Origin: Portulaca oleracea
Taxonomy: Eukaryota; Streptophyta; Magnoliopsida; Caryophyllales; Portulacaceae
Length of the DNA: 64,000 nucleotides
Assembly: GCA_029582165.1 (NCBI GenBank)
Contig: CM055893.1
Span: 26,883,179 to 26,947,178, forward strand
Direction: 5' to 3'
This document shows, piece by piece, positions 34,529-47,125 of the stretch. Both the position numbers and the translations under genes were made by a program. How positions within the stretch are numbered: position 1 is the first letter of the stretch; each line of letters starts with the position of its first letter. The notes below the pieces were generated by a model. It did not search any database and had not been told where the DNA came from. It saw only the letters and a program-made list of their open reading frames with translations.

Positions 34529-35290
34529 TCACCTTTCAAAGTTGGCGAGGAACACCACAACCGTCCCCGCATACTCCTTTCCCATGATGTATGGCTTAAA
34601 CTTTAATGAGTTGACTTTGAAACATTCCCCCTTTTCATTTTTAAGTTCAACAACCCCGGCGGGAAGATCCTTACTATTGAAGATAAGGACTCTATCACCC
34701 ACCACAAACTCGCGACGGTTCAATCTCTTATCGTGCCATGCTTTCGTTCGCTCTTTGTAGATCCTATTATTTTCATAGGCATGACGTCGCAACTCCTCAA
34801 GCTCCTCCAATTGAAATAGACGACTCGTCCCGGCCGCCTTGAGATCGTAATTCAATTTCTTGATCGCCCACATCGTCTTATGCTCAAGTTCTATGGGAAA
34901 ATGGCATGCTTTCCCGTAGACTAGACGGTACGGGGTAGTCCCAATTGGAAATTTGAAGGCGGTGCAGTATGCCCACAAGACATCGTCTTATTTCTCTGCC
35001 CAATCCTTTTGTGAAGAGCCAACCGTTTTCTCCAAAACCTCCTTAATGGCATGGTTTGAAATCTCTACTTGCCCTTGTGTTTGGGGGTGATAGGGAAGTC
35101 CCCTCTTATGATTGATACCATACTTTGCTAGGAGGGACTCAAACTTCTTCTTGATAAAATGAGATCCGCTGTCGCTTATAATAACCCTTGGAATGCCGAA
35201 TCTTGGGAATAAAATCTTCTTCAAAAATCTTGATACCGCTTTGCCATCGCACTTCGCACAAGGAATGGCTTCAACCCATTTCGAAACGTA
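34529..35290 (-). pseudogene. pol: Integrase core and C-terminus, B left element
   Basis: Two frames, 34988-35224 ([26 protein letters not shown]) and 34529-34978 ([31 protein letters not shown]), are split by a stop near 34985. They cover the integrase catalytic core around the second acidic residue and the C-terminal region, the enzyme that joins element DNA to the chromosome. Compared with the right copy about 75 bp is missing near 34675. Confidence 0.85.
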
Positions 35291-35292
35291 GT

Positions 35293-36315
35293 CTACCGCA
35301 AACTTAGTCTACCGCAAACGTAGTCTATCGCACAAGGAAAGGGACCCATGAAGTCCAACCCCCATACATCGAAAACCTCTACCTCAAGGATGAAATTCAA
35401 TGGCGCTTCATTCTTTCGGGAAATATTGCCAGACCTTTGGCATTTATCGCATTGCTTGACGTGAAGATGGACATCGCGAAAGAGAGTCGGCCACCAATAG
35501 CCGGCTTGTAAGACCCTCGCTGCCGTCTTTTGTGATCCACCATGACCCCCAACCGGGAACTCATGGCAATGTGTCAAAACAGATTTTACCTCGCTTTCGG
35601 GTAGACATCTTCTGTACATCTCGTCGTTGCACAACCGGAATAGGAATGGATTGTCCCAAAAGAAGTGTTTTACATCGTGAAAGAACTTCTTCTTTTGATG
35701 AGGGGTCAGATTTTGAGGAATCACCTCGCTAGACAAGTAGTTTATGATGTCGGCATACCACGGGTGAGAATGCATGATGGCCAAGAGTCGCTCATCGGGA
35801 AAAGATTCTACGATCGGTTGGGTATTCTCCAAATCGACAAGGATCCTTGATAGGTGATCGACTACTACATTCTTCGTGCCGGCCTTGTAGCGAATTTCCA
35901 AGTCGAGCACTTGCATAAGCAAAACCCACCGAATAAGCCTGGGCTTCGTTTCTTTCTTCCCCATCAAATATTTAATCGCAGCGTGATCCGTGTAAACCAC
36001 CACCTTGGAGAACATAAGGTATTGCCGGAATTTATTGAGAGCAAAGATGATTGCCAAAAGCTCCTTCTCCGTGGTCGTGTAATTTTTCTGTGCGGTGTCA
36101 AGGGCATGGCTTGCATAGTAGATGACTCTTGGCTTCTTCTCTATGGTTTGGGCCAAACATGCTCCCACGGCGAAATCGCTCGCATCCGCCATGATTTCGA
36201 AGGGTAATGTCCAGTTCAGAGGTTGAACTACTGAAGCGGAAATCAAGGCTTGCTTTAATCTATAAAACGACTCAAGGCATTCATAAGTAAAAGAGAATGG
36301 GGCATCCTTGCACAA
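35293..36315 (-). pseudogene. pol: RNase H and integrase N-terminus, B left element
   Basis: A 340-codon frame. RNase H signatures are [23 protein letters not shown] and [10 protein letters not shown]. An HHCC zinc-binding domain follows ([12 protein letters not shown] ... CDKCQ), then GLDFMGPF with the first catalytic Asp of integrase. The frame degenerates after CAIDY, where a short CGTAGTCTA-type duplication replaces normal sequence (about 35285-35335). The upstream junction to reverse transcriptase is an in-frame stop near 36330. Confidence 0.87.
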
Positions 36316-36330
36316 GAGATCAGTTAGAGG

Positions 36331-37020
36331 TCAAGCGATTTTGGAAAAATCCTTGACGAACCGGCGGTAAAAGCCGGCATGGCCAAGGAAACTACGCACT
36401 CCCTTAACGGAAACCGGGGGTAGTAGGCGCTCTATAACCTCAACTTTAGCCTTGTCCACTTCGATGCCCCTCGAATAAATCAAATAACCCAACACAATAC
36501 CTTCTTCCAGCATGAAGTGGCATTTTTCCCAATTCAACACTAAGTCAACTTCCTTACAATGGATTAGAACTTTCTCCAAATTCAGCAAACAATCATCAAA
36601 GGTATTACCATAGACAAAAAAATCGTCCATACAGACTACCATGCGTTGTTCAATGAAATCACTAAAAATAGCCATCATACAACATTGAAATGTTCCCGGC
36701 GCATTACACAACCCAAAAGGCATACGTCGAAAAGCAAAAGTACCATACGGGCAAGTGAAAGTAGTTTTCTCTTGATGTGCGGGGTGGATTGGAATTTGAA
36801 AAAAACCTGAGTAGCCATCTAAAAAATAGAAATACGAGTGACCCGCCAACCTCTCCAACATCTGGTCAATAAAGGGGAGAGGGAAATGGTCTTTCTTTGT
36901 TACTTTGTTTAATTGGCGGTAATCAATGCACATCCTCCAACCGGTGACGGTTCGGGTACTAACTAGTTCATTCTTTTCATTCTCAATCATAGTCATCCCA
37001 CCCTTCTTAGGTACACACTG
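36331..37020 (-). pseudogene. pol: Reverse transcriptase, B left element
   Basis: Frame 36331-36996 covers the fingers and palm: MCIDYRQLNK, FPLPFIDQMLERLAG, DGYSGFFQIPI, PFGLCNAPGTFQ, the catalytic CMDDF (Asp codons at 36622-36627), and [17 protein letters not shown]. The catalytic pair is present, but upstream frames are shifted and stopped, so no complete polyprotein can be made. Typical Athila-type Ty3/gypsy order. Confidence 0.9.
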
Positions 37021-37210
37021 AACCGGGCTTACGCATTGCTATTTGCGATGGGGAAGCTGATCCCAACAACTAACAACTTTACTACTTCCTTCTTAATAAC
37101 CTCTTGCATATTAGGGTTTAATCGACACTGTGGTTGCCTTGTCGGTTTTTCATCCTCTAACAAATCAATTGAATGCATGCATATAGAAGAGGATAAACCT
37201 TTCAAATCCT

Positions 37211-38325
37211 CTATTTTATAACTAATGCACCCCTATGCTTTCTAAGCAAATCAAGCAACTTGGACAAATCAGAATCATGTAGTTTAGCATTTACAATAAC
37301 AGGACAAGACTTCTCATCATCCAAGAAAGCATATTGTAGGGAAGGGGTTAAAGGTTTAAGCTCTAAAGGAGTAGAGGATTTAGTTTGAGAAGAAGACATA
37401 CCCTTGTAGATCGCATCTTGAATCTCCATGCACTCAATATGAGGCTCGTCAATAATAATCTCTTCATGCATGGGTGATGAATCAAGAAGATTGGTGAAGA
37501 AGGTAATATCGATGTTGTCGGTCTCAAATTGGATAGATTCCAATAGACAAGCTCCCAAAGGATCGTCGCACGTAGACTCAAGTAGATGAGATTCTTCAAT
37601 ATATTCATCAACAAGGAACTCCATCATATCGATAACATAACACGAGTCCCCATACGATGGACCTTTCAATGACCCCTCGAGGTTAAAAATGATGCTTTCA
37701 TTACCGACATTCAACGACATACTACCATGCTTCACATCAATTATTGCTCCCGCCGTGGCAAGGAACGACCTTCCCAAAATGATAGGAATGTTGTTGTCTT
37801 CCTCCATCTCTAAAATCACAAAATCACACGGAATTAAGAACCCACTTGGACTGGAATGTCCTCCAATATTCCCAAAGGTCTTCGCACGGAACGGTCAGCC
37901 AATTGAAGATTAATTGTTGTAGGAGTTAGATCGTCGAGATTCAACTTCTTGCATATAGAATGAGGCATCACGCTTATACTAGCTCCTAAAACATAGAGGG
38001 CACGACCAATCCGCATGTCACATATGGTGCAAGGAATAGAAAAACTTTCGGGGTTGGCTAACTTCTCCGGTGATTTGATGTCCATAATAGCACTACAATC
38101 CGTCGTCAAGTGGATAGTAGATTTCTCTTGAATTCTCCTTTTGCTTGTGAGAAGCTCCGTCAAATGCTTCTTGAAAGATGGAACCTCGGAAATAGCATCA
38201 AGAAATGGAATGTTTACTTGAAGCTTTTTGAGCATCCTAATGAACTTTGAAAACTTCGCGTCGGACTTGGGCTTTACTAACCGCTCGGGAAAAGGAACCA
38301 GCGGTAACTTCGGCTTCTCAATGAC
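37211..38325 (-). pseudogene. pol: Protease and linker, B left element, catalytic Asp lost
   Basis: Frames 37834-38235 and 37211-37819 contain the retropepsin-like region. The active-site word is VLGAS (codon 37990-37992 is Val), where the right copy has DLGAS. GRSFLATAGAIIDVKHG follows in the linker. A frameshift separates the two frames near 37835, and another near 37211 interrupts the path to reverse transcriptase. The protease would cut Gag-Pol; without Asp it cannot. Confidence 0.82.
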
Positions 38326-39111
38326 TTAGATCGGCTCTTCTTCCACCATTTTTTCTTTCCCTGTCCTTACCTTCTCCATCTCCTCTATTTCTTTACTAGC
38401 TTTTCCCAACTCCTCCTTATGAACTTCATCATCTCCCTCGCCCAAAACAAACTCACTCTCCCGCTTCTCTATCAAATCCTCCTCCTCCGTGACATCTACC
38501 ACATCACCCTCTTTGTCACCCAAAACATCCTCTTCCACCATTCTAGGCCCTTCAATCTCCCTACCTCTCCTCAATGTAATAGCATTAAGTTTCCCCTTAG
38601 GGTTTGGTTGAGGTTGGCTAGGAAGAGATTGGGTGGGTTTAGATTGTTGTGCCATTTGAGCCAATTGTAACTCAAGATTCTTTATGCGTGCTTGGTCTCT
38701 ATCTTGGGCTAAGGACATCTTATCTTGAGTCAAGGAGATCTTTTGTAGGATTTGCTCAATGGAAAATTCTTGTTGTGGTGGTATGGATACTTGGGAAGTT
38801 TGACCATGGTGGGGGTTTTGTTGGTACTGGCGGCGGTTTTGATTTGGGAAACCGGGGGGTGGGTTATGGTTTTGTGGAGCTTGTTGGTTGTAGGCATAAT
38901 TCCTACGAGGACGAATGGGAGTTTGATTGGAATAGGAAAGGTTATTGTTAGGATAGATAGCTTAGACTTGCTCGGCTTGATACTCTTCACACTGTTGCAA
39001 AGAATGTGGCCCTCCACAAAAATCACATACAAGAACTCGGACATCCAAAATAAGCACAGATACCTCTTGAGCTGCCTTTACTTGCCTCGAAGTCTCTTCC
39101 AAGGCCTTCTT
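38326..39111 (-). pseudogene. gag: Gag C-terminal part, B left element
   Basis: Continues Gag after the TAG near 39112. A CX2CX3HX4C zinc knuckle (CDFCGGPHSLQQC) lies near 39005-39045, then a Q/N/P-rich stretch, a coiled-coil-like segment (38326-38733) and an acidic tail. Further stops near 38963 and at 38326 coincide with Gln codons in the right copy. Confidence 0.8.
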
Positions 39112-40086
39112 CTATTGCATCTCTAGAATGACATTCATGTGAAATTTAATAGTAGGATTGCTTTCTAGAGAAGGACCTCCATCTCTTGGACCACGACAGC
39201 CTCCCCAATGTGGAGAGTTTTGAGATAACTCATGGAGAAACACGTTTGCTTCTTCCGCCGTCTTCTTGAGGAACATGCCCCCCGAGGCATGATCTATGGA
39301 TTCGCGCAAAGAGCTACTCAGTCTGGAATAAAAATGATGCAATAATAGCCAATCCTCAAGATTGTGGTGTGGATTCCTCCGTTGGAGACCCTTGAATCTC
39401 CCCCATGTTTCAAATAACGACTCATCGGACTCTTGTTTAAAACTCATGATGGCTTGCCTCAACCTATACATCTCATCATTGGGGAAAAACCTTTGAAGAA
39501 AGTCACGGCTAAGGGCGTCCCATGCAGAATAGGTTCCCGGCGGACACGTGTTGAGCCACAATAGTGCTTTCCCCTTCAATGTGAGAGGGAAAAACTTCAG
39601 CTTCATGTATTCGGCGGAAACTCCATTCATTTGTACGAAACCGATGCGTTGCTCGAACTTGTTGATGTGGTCGATGGGATTTACATGTTCTTCTCCATGG
39701 TACGGAGTGTTCTCGAATATCTCCAACAAATACGGTTTAAACTCGAACGATGCGTTTAGTGGTAATGCAGGTAATATAATGGGATCGCATCCCGTACTCG
39801 ACGATGGTAAGGAATATGATGCTAAGGTACGGGGTGGATCTTGCTCTCCGTCAGACATTGGAATTTCTATTGTCTCTCGCTCCCTTTTTCGTCTTCCTCG
39901 TCTCGAGCCGGCGTTACCTTGGCGAATAATACTTTTCGGATTCGGATTCGGTGGAGTTATAGGAGTTTGGCCTCGTCGAGATGGAGTCCCCATGCACAAA
40001 AAGAACAAACAGAAGAAACAAATTCCCAATAACCCAGGATAACAAATCTCTAGCAAGTGAAATGATCTTAAACAACCTAAAGACAA
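39112..40086 (-). pseudogene. gag: Gag, B left element
   Basis: A 324-codon frame. The likely true start is internal at about 39993 (MGTPSRRGQ), since the first 30 residues are hydrophobic leader-like sequence not expected in Gag. Retrotransposon Gag core: NPIDHINKFEQR, LTLKGKALLWL, AWDALSRDFLQRFFP, FETWGRFKGL, LHHFYSRLSSSLRESID. It ends in a TAG that is CAG in the right copy. Gag assembles the particle. Confidence 0.88.
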
Positions 40087-40110
40087 TAAGCTAAGCTAGG
40101 TGCGCTTGCT

Positions 40111-40127
40111 CCCCGGCGCGGACACCA
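40111..40127 (-). other. Decayed tRNA-Asp primer binding site, B left element
   Basis: The plus strand reads CCCCGGCGCGGACACCA against CCCCGGCAACGGCGCCA at 57921-57937. The changes would impair primer pairing. It lies three bases inside LTR-B. Confidence 0.8.
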
Positions 40128-40130
40128 TTT

Positions 40131-41807
40131 TGTGTAAAAGTGGTTTGTGAGACCTCAGTTTTGTCGTTCTCTCTCAGGGAGCTAGGGCCCTTGGCTAGAA
40201 CTAATCGACTTTAGGTGAGGTTTAAGATCACAAGATAACAAGAGGTTTGTGGTGACAACAGAACAAACACAACTATGGTTCAGTCAAATGGAAACAATGG
40301 GTGTCGGGAGATTTCGGGACGCAAACGGTGATAAGGACAAGGGTTTCGCAACTAGAAAGCAACAAAATAGTAGAATCCGAATTAACTTCCTACAAGCCCA
40401 CGACGGACCCGGAGGGTTAAAGAAATGGGACTATCTAGTTAGCTCCTATTCACTTTCGCGAATAGAATACTAACTATCTCAATTCCAACCTTCCAACTCA
40501 AGTGTTGGATGTATTCGGGATCTTTCGTACCCCAATTACATCCCACTTGAGGGAAGGATAGGAGTGGGAAGTTGATTCCACTACAAATTACCTCCTAAAA
40601 TTTGCTAACCCAATCCAAATACACCATTCACATCCTTAGTTTCTCCCTAACCAATAAGGGTTCTAGCCTCTAATCATCTTATCTAACATGCTAACAATAA
40701 TAATAACTTCATTCATGCTTAAAAAGAGAGTATCTAGATATTGAAAGCAACAATAACAACAATCAACAAACACCAAGTAATCTAATAACAAAAACAGAGA
40801 TTAAAGAGTAATTAGAGGAATTAAAGAGAGTAAGAGTTTAAAAATGCTCATTAATTTGATGCCAAAGGAAGATGCTCCAGAATAATAAGAATCCAATGCT
40901 CCAATAATAAGATAAGTCTTCAAAACTTCAATAGAAATCCAATGAAATCCAGTGCACGAGCAATAATCCAACTATAAACTCTCACTAATCACTAAGTAAT
41001 CACTCTAATTGAAAGCTAAAATTTTCTAAATGTGATGGAAAATAATCCCCCCTCCCGAATTCTCTCTCTGCTAAAAAACATAAAGGCAATATATACAAGC
41101 AAAGTTAGTTACTCAAAACTCATCGCTTCACTCAGTAGAAAAATTGCGTAACTGCAGGGGACCGTAGCTACGGTCTTGCGTAATATCCTGCAGATTTCTC
41201 TCTTCTTCGCTGCACCGTAGGCACGCTGTGTCATGACCGTGGGTTCGGTCTGGCGATTTAGGTCAGGCGAAACTTCTCTCCTTCACATCGTCGTAGGTGC
41301 AGTCTCCCAAGACCGTGGGTACGGTCTCACTCGGTCACTTCACCTTCTGCTCATGCTTTGAACCAACCACAAGTGCGGTCATCAGGACCGTGGGTACGGT
41401 CTAGCTCGGCCACAATGTTGTTCTGGGCATGGCGCCCGCTACAAAAAGGGTGACGGGGGCTACGCTTGGTGCATGTGACAGCGATTGGGCGCGAGGGAGG
41501 GTTGCGCCCGCTAGGTTGAGCGTGGCGGGGGCTACGCCTAGGAAACCTTCAGCAGAATTTTATCTTTTGATCCGCTCAATATGTCCGGCCTTTCCGCTTC
41601 CTTCATCTTTTGTCTCGACCATGATCCGGGAAGTCTCGGGATTCCCAAAATAGCTGCAAAATGGCCCTTTTTACCATGTTTTGAGTAAAAAACTCAAAAA
41701 TCTACAACATAACCAAAAACGTATTAAAAGTTATGAAATTAAACCACGAAATGAGTCAAAAGCCTAAGGATTTAAGCGGTATTTAGACACAAAATTGGGT
41801 CTAAACA
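40131..41807 (-). mobile_element. LTR-B shared by two B internal regions
   Basis: The LTR is 1677 bp, TGTGTAAAAGTGG to GGTCTAAACA. On its left is a primer site and gag, so it is the 5' LTR of the left element. On its right are the polypurine tract and hairpin, so it is also the 3' LTR of the right element. One LTR thus serves both, as produced by recombination between LTRs of neighbouring or tandem copies. It has several small deletions in the palindromic array and near 40380. Confidence 0.88.
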
Positions 41808-43613
41808 CCCCCCCCACACTTAAAATTTTGCTCGTCCCGAGCAAAACAAGACAAAAACTACCTAACTAACACAAACTCCTCTATCGTCGGAGAGAAACGA
41901 GTGCATTTAGCATATGCACCAAACTCTTTGAACCCCCCGGCGGCCCGGGTGGACGAGATGGACTCGTGAGGGTTTGAAGCGTGTGTACCCACAAAAGCCA
42001 AAGAAAAAGGAGAGAGGGAAAGTGAAAACAAAACCGAAGAAAACAAAAGGAAAGAGAAACAAAAGCTTCACTTCAAAAGATCTCGAAATCTAAATTAGGA
42101 AAACGTTATTAAACATCCAAAAGGAACCGTTATGAGCATCTCACAAGCACCCATCCCAAGCAAAAGTCAATCTTAATGATTTTCGACCCCCTACACCTCA
42201 TGCCAAGCAAAACCCCATGTGCAAATGTGCTAGTGGGTTCTAAACAAATCCAAAAGACTCCAAACATTCATGCCCGAACTCAAAAACAACGAAACAAAAC
42301 AAGAGAAGCGTTTCCCTTACTCGCATTTGGTCACCCTTGGCTTGGTGAGGGTTGTAGGTGATGTAAGGAGAGACCCCATACTTTATTAATGCTTAAACTT
42401 TTTTTTTCGGGTTGGGTAATCCCAACAGAATTGCTTTTTCTTTTTCTCTTTTTTTTTTCTTTTTGTTTTTAAAGGTCGGTATTAGCCTTACTATCGGGAA
42501 TTGGACGACCCGTAAGCTTGGACACAAACCTCTAGAATCTCCCGACTTCAACCAGAACGTGAAAAGAATCGGGGGTCTCACTAGACACTCAATGAAGGAA
42601 ATCTAAGAAGGTAAGTCATGACTAGCAGCCGAGATAGGGTCAAAAACGCTCAGACCAATTTCTTTTAAAGAAGTTTAAGAACGGCTTCTCAATTTCGACG
42701 AAAAGATCCAAGAAACAAAGCAAAAAAAAAACGAAAACGAAAACCGAAAGAAAACTATTAAGGCTTTCACTCCCTTTTTTCTCCTTTTTCATATAAAAAT
42801 TTTCAATTTTTAGGCAAAAACTAAGAAAACAAAAACAAAAATGCTAGATGATCTACCCTTTAAAACAGAATATTTCCCCCCCTCCCCCCACACTTAAAAT
42901 GCCACAATGTCGTCATTGTGGGAATGTGTCACAAGAAAGGGGTAAAGAACCTACAAAAACAAACAAACAAGAACAAGTAGCAAATAAAAGTGGTGGCGAC
43001 CCGAGCCCACCGGCACCAACATCAAGATAATCCCAACACAAACACACAAGGGGGTTCGCCACCCAAAAGAAAATCAAGCATGTGACGGATCATGATGATA
43101 ATTCACATAGGAAGGAGTAAGGTGGAAAGATATTACCTCGAACTCTTCATAAGTGTTCAAGCCGTGATCTGAAGTCGTCATTAGAGTGATCACAACGATA
43201 TTAGAGCACCAACTTGATTCATTTCATTTCATTAGAACAACCATACGTTACATAGCCATCATAACCATCCTTGCCCAAAATACAATTGACACCAGGTAAA
43301 ATAAACAACCACCGGCCAAAAGAACAACCAACAACCAACCAAGACATCCCAACTACAACCAAAAGACAACCAAAATACAATCAAAAGACCACCACAAGCC
43401 ACGTCAAGCCGACTTTGAGAGCAACACCAAAACAAGCCAAAAGGACCCGAGACACCAACACGCCAAAACCACAATGCCTTCCCGTCCAACCCCCCCCCCC
43501 CCCCGATGAGGCACCCCGATGAAGCACCCCCCTACACTTATATTCTACGCCGTAAAATACGTAAAGACAATGAAAAAGATCGAGTTGGGGCGGGGACGCT
43601 TACAAATAGACCA
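41808..43613 (-). mobile_element. B right element, 3' non-coding internal region
   Basis: Homologous to 29915-32160 but shortened by deletions near 42515 and 43205. Three C-tract modules remain (41808, about 42877-42890, about 43490-43536). A hydrophobic minus-strand frame (43259-43489) matches the left one. No recognised gene. Confidence 0.75.
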
Positions 43614-45079
43614 TCAAGTGGATCCTCCCGGAGGAGGATGGGGTTGGAGCGGAAAGAATGATGGGTAGTAGGGATTTACATAGCCCGAAGGTGCTGGGAT
43701 ATGGCCCTCAACGGTGTAGTGGTGAAAACCCCAATCTCGCATGAAGTGGTTTTGTAGGCGGAGGTACTCTTCATGACACTGCAGATGTTGTTGGATGTTC
43801 ACGATCTCTTTTTGTTGATCCTCGAGCATCGTTACTTGGGAACGGAGGAGTTTGTTCTGCTCACGAACATCAACACTCAAGCTTTTTATTGAAGAAATAA
43901 CTCGTTTCAGATTACCATGCTGTGCTGAGCTCCCTGGCATCTCTTTATGATCACTCTCCTCAAACTCTTCCAACAAACTAGAAATAGGAATAGGTGCACC
44001 ACCAATTTTCCTCGGCCAACCATAAAATTGTCCGCACGACCAATTATCAGTATTTGGAATATCGAACCACTCCTCAGCATGAGTGGGGTCGAGAGGAATG
44101 CGGGTTCTCTTATCGTCATAACCATGGTGGTAAACGGTGCGTGATTGGCGCTCAGAAATTATCTCCATTTGGATCAACAATCCCCTATCAATGGGGATAG
44201 AGACATAGTGTGGCTTCCACTTAAGAAGGTAGGCACTAAACCCTTGTTTCTGGAGGAAATGACATATAACATGACCCATTCCCAAGTTGATGAAGTTATC
44301 CGTCCTACTCATCTCCCATAACCAGTGCAGAATGCACGAGCCTAAGTTCACTCGGCACCCCTTCAAAGTATTGTAGATTATGAAAAGATCTCCTTTACGG
44401 ACACTCGAGAGTTCCTTATCTCGCCCAAACACTGAATTAGAAATTATCAAATGGAATAACCGGACAGTGGGATTACAGAAATCTCGTGCTCGAGATTCTT
44501 CAGGGCAATAGAATTTCGTCTGGCTTCTTCTGAATCAACAGGTTCTCCTCTCCAACAAGTCAAACTCTTCCATGCTTCTTGTTCGTTGAAGTCCTCACAC
44601 TCCCAGAAGTATACCCCATCCTCTGGCAATTCCAAAGCTTTGCAAAACTCTTGAACAGAACAATCTATCTCCCTATCATCCACTCTATAGTTGAAAATTG
44701 CCTCAGGATACCCATCGGTAAAGACTTGAATTGAACTCATGAACTCAAGCATGGGCTGGTCTATAATTGGTTCCTTGATGTTGAGAAGTGTTTCCCAACC
44801 AAGTACATGAGTGAGAACGTCGAAACTAGACCGACAATAGAGAGTATTGATTGTCTCATCATTGCAAATCTCCGGAGCGTAGAATTTTCGCTCTTGGAGT
44901 TCATCATAGCGAGTCTTATGTGGCTCACCACGAAAGATAACCTTAGCACGAGGGCAACTCCTGATGAATGTAGCTAGTTGGGCTCTTCTCAATTCGAGAG
45001 AAGATGACAAATGGGGTGTTGATGGAGAAGGCTTATTAGGTCGAGCCCTTTTTGGTTTCACCATTCTAGTGTATAACAC
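43614..45079 (-). pseudogene. Extra ORF of B right element, ATHILA ORF-1-like, frameshifted
   Basis: Two overlapping frames, 44447-45079 (from MVKPKRAR, an ATG about 18 bp inside) and 43614-44450, are one gene with a frameshift near 44480. The same landmarks as the left copy are present: GWETLLNIKEPIIDQPMLEFMSS, CSVQEFCKALELP, VFGRDKE, GHVICHFLQKQGF, AEEWFDI, an acidic patch, a coiled coil and a PPGGS end. By eye only about 40 percent of residues match the left copy, whereas the DNA on both sides is nearly identical. Function unknown. Confidence 0.7.
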
Positions 45080-46029
45080 TCAAGAACCCTAGGTCTAGAC
45101 AGAGAAATGTGCACACAACACCCAAAATTAGCAAGAAAAATGAACTTTGATGCACAAAGAAACCAGGGATACCTGAGTTGAGGACTTAAGAACCTCTCCT
45201 TGGTTTTTTTTAACCCCAACAAGAACACTACCCAGAATTTACACTTGAAAAACGCCTTAGAAGATTCGAAAATGGAGAAGTGGCACAGCTAGGGCACGGT
45301 CTTGCGAAATTGGAGAGTGGGGAAGGGGAATTTGTGAAGGATTTGAGCAATTAAGGCAAGGGATTTAGGGTTTAGAGTGGGGAGAAGGGTTTTTCGAATG
45401 AGTAAGAGGGAAAAGAATTGAGTGAAAATGAGGGAGAAGTGGGTTATAAACCCCGACATATTGCGCTGCAGCTCGACAGACCGTAGGTACGGTCCCATAG
45501 ACCGTGGGTACGGTCTCCTTCGGCAAGAATTCTGGGACAAAAATGTTGTTTTGCGGCCGTGGGTACGGTAACGTTGACCGTAGGTGCGGTCCAGTTTCTG
45601 GACCAAAAACTTGGAAAAAAATGAAATAGCACGACCGTAGTTGCGGTCTGGACCACCGCAGGTGCGGTCTTCTTTGGCTTCTCCCCTGCACCTACAGAAC
45701 TCAAAAACTTGAAAACAATGTTGAGTCCTAAAGTTCTACTCTCTCATTATTAACCCTCTTTTCTTGCTCACTAAACAACTTTCGAGGACACCTTTCAACA
45801 CTCAAAACCACCATGTATTACTTCCTTCACAGATCTTCTTTTCACCCTCGATTTTTTCAACTTTCTCAATTTTTTTTTCTTTTTCAAACTTTAACAAAAC
45901 AAAACGAAAAACGCTAAGGCAAAAGAAATAAAAATGCAGAAAATAAAAGAAAACACTAAAGGTAGGGGAAGTAACTTGTACCTCTCCCGGGTGCTTGTTT
46001 TAGGTCCTAGCTCGACCTAAACCACTCTT
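45080..46029 (-). promoter_or_regulatory. Non-coding gap before the extra ORF, right element
   Basis: Homologous to 33523-34528 from about 45225 rightwards. It keeps the palindromic array (45478-45670, one perfect GACCGTGGGTACGGTC at 45500-45515) and the AAACCCTAA-like word (about 45368). The TATAAAT of the left copy is TGTAAAT here. 45080-45222 is unlike the left copy and belongs to the divergent block. Confidence 0.45.
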
Positions 46030-47125
46030 TCACGTTTCAAAGTTGGCGAGGAACACCACAACCGTCCCTGCATACTCCTCTCCCATGATATATGGCTTAA
46101 TCTTTGATGAGTTGACTTTTAAACATTCCCACTTTTCATTCTTAAGTTCAACAACCCCGGCGGGAAAGATCCTTACTATTTCAAAGGGTCCAAACCACCT
46201 TGATCTTAGCTTCCCGGAAAATAGCTTGAGCCTCGAAATGAAGATAAGGACTCTATCACCCACCACAAACTCGCGACGGTTCAATCTCTTATCGTGCCAT
46301 GCTTTCATTCGCTCTTTGTAGATCCTATTATTTTCATAGGCATGACGTCGCAGCTCCTCAAGCTCCTCCAACTGAAATAGACGACTCGCCCCGGCCGCCT
46401 TGAGATCGTATTTTAATTTCTTGATCGCCCACATCGTCTTATGCTCAAGTTCTACGGGAAAATGGCATGCTTTCCCGTAGACTAGACGGTAGGGGTAGTC
46501 CCAATCGGCGTTTTGAAGGCGGTGCGGTATGCCCAGAAGACATCGTCTAATTTCTCTGCCCAATCCTTTCGTGAAGAGCCAACCGTTTTCTCCAAAACCT
46601 CCTTAATTGCACGGTTTGAAATCTTTGCTTGCCCTAGTGTTTGGGGGTGATAGGGAAGTCCCCTCTTATGATTGATACCATACTTTGCTAGGAGGGACTC
46701 AAACTTCTTCTCGATAAAATGGGATCCGTTGCGCTTATAATAACCCTTGGAATGCCAAATCTTGGGAATAAAATCTTCTTCAAAAATCTTGATACCGCTT
46801 TGCCATCGCACTTCGCACAAGGAATGGCTTAAACCCATTTCGAAACTTAGTCTACCGCCACTAAGATGTATTGAAAACCCCTTGATGACGGAAAGGGACC
46901 CATGAAGTCCAACCCCCATACATCGAAAAACTCTACCTCAAGGATGAAATTCAATGGCGCTTCATTCTTCCGGGAAATATTGTCAGACCTTTGGCATTTA
47001 TCACATTGCTTGACGTGAAGATGGGCATCGCGAAAGAGAGTCGGCCACTAATAGCCGGCTTGTAAGACCCTCGCTGCCGTCTTTTATGATCCACCATGAC
47101 CCCCAACCGGGAACTCATGGCAATG
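46030..47125 (-). pseudogene. pol: Integrase, distal part, B right element
   Basis: Frames 46030-46563 ([45 protein letters not shown]) and 46482-46919 ([23 protein letters not shown]) are in different frames. Upstream (47000-47110) the zinc-binding part is also frameshifted. At 47125 the gene is cut by the CRM-like insertion and continues at 53710. Confidence 0.85.
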
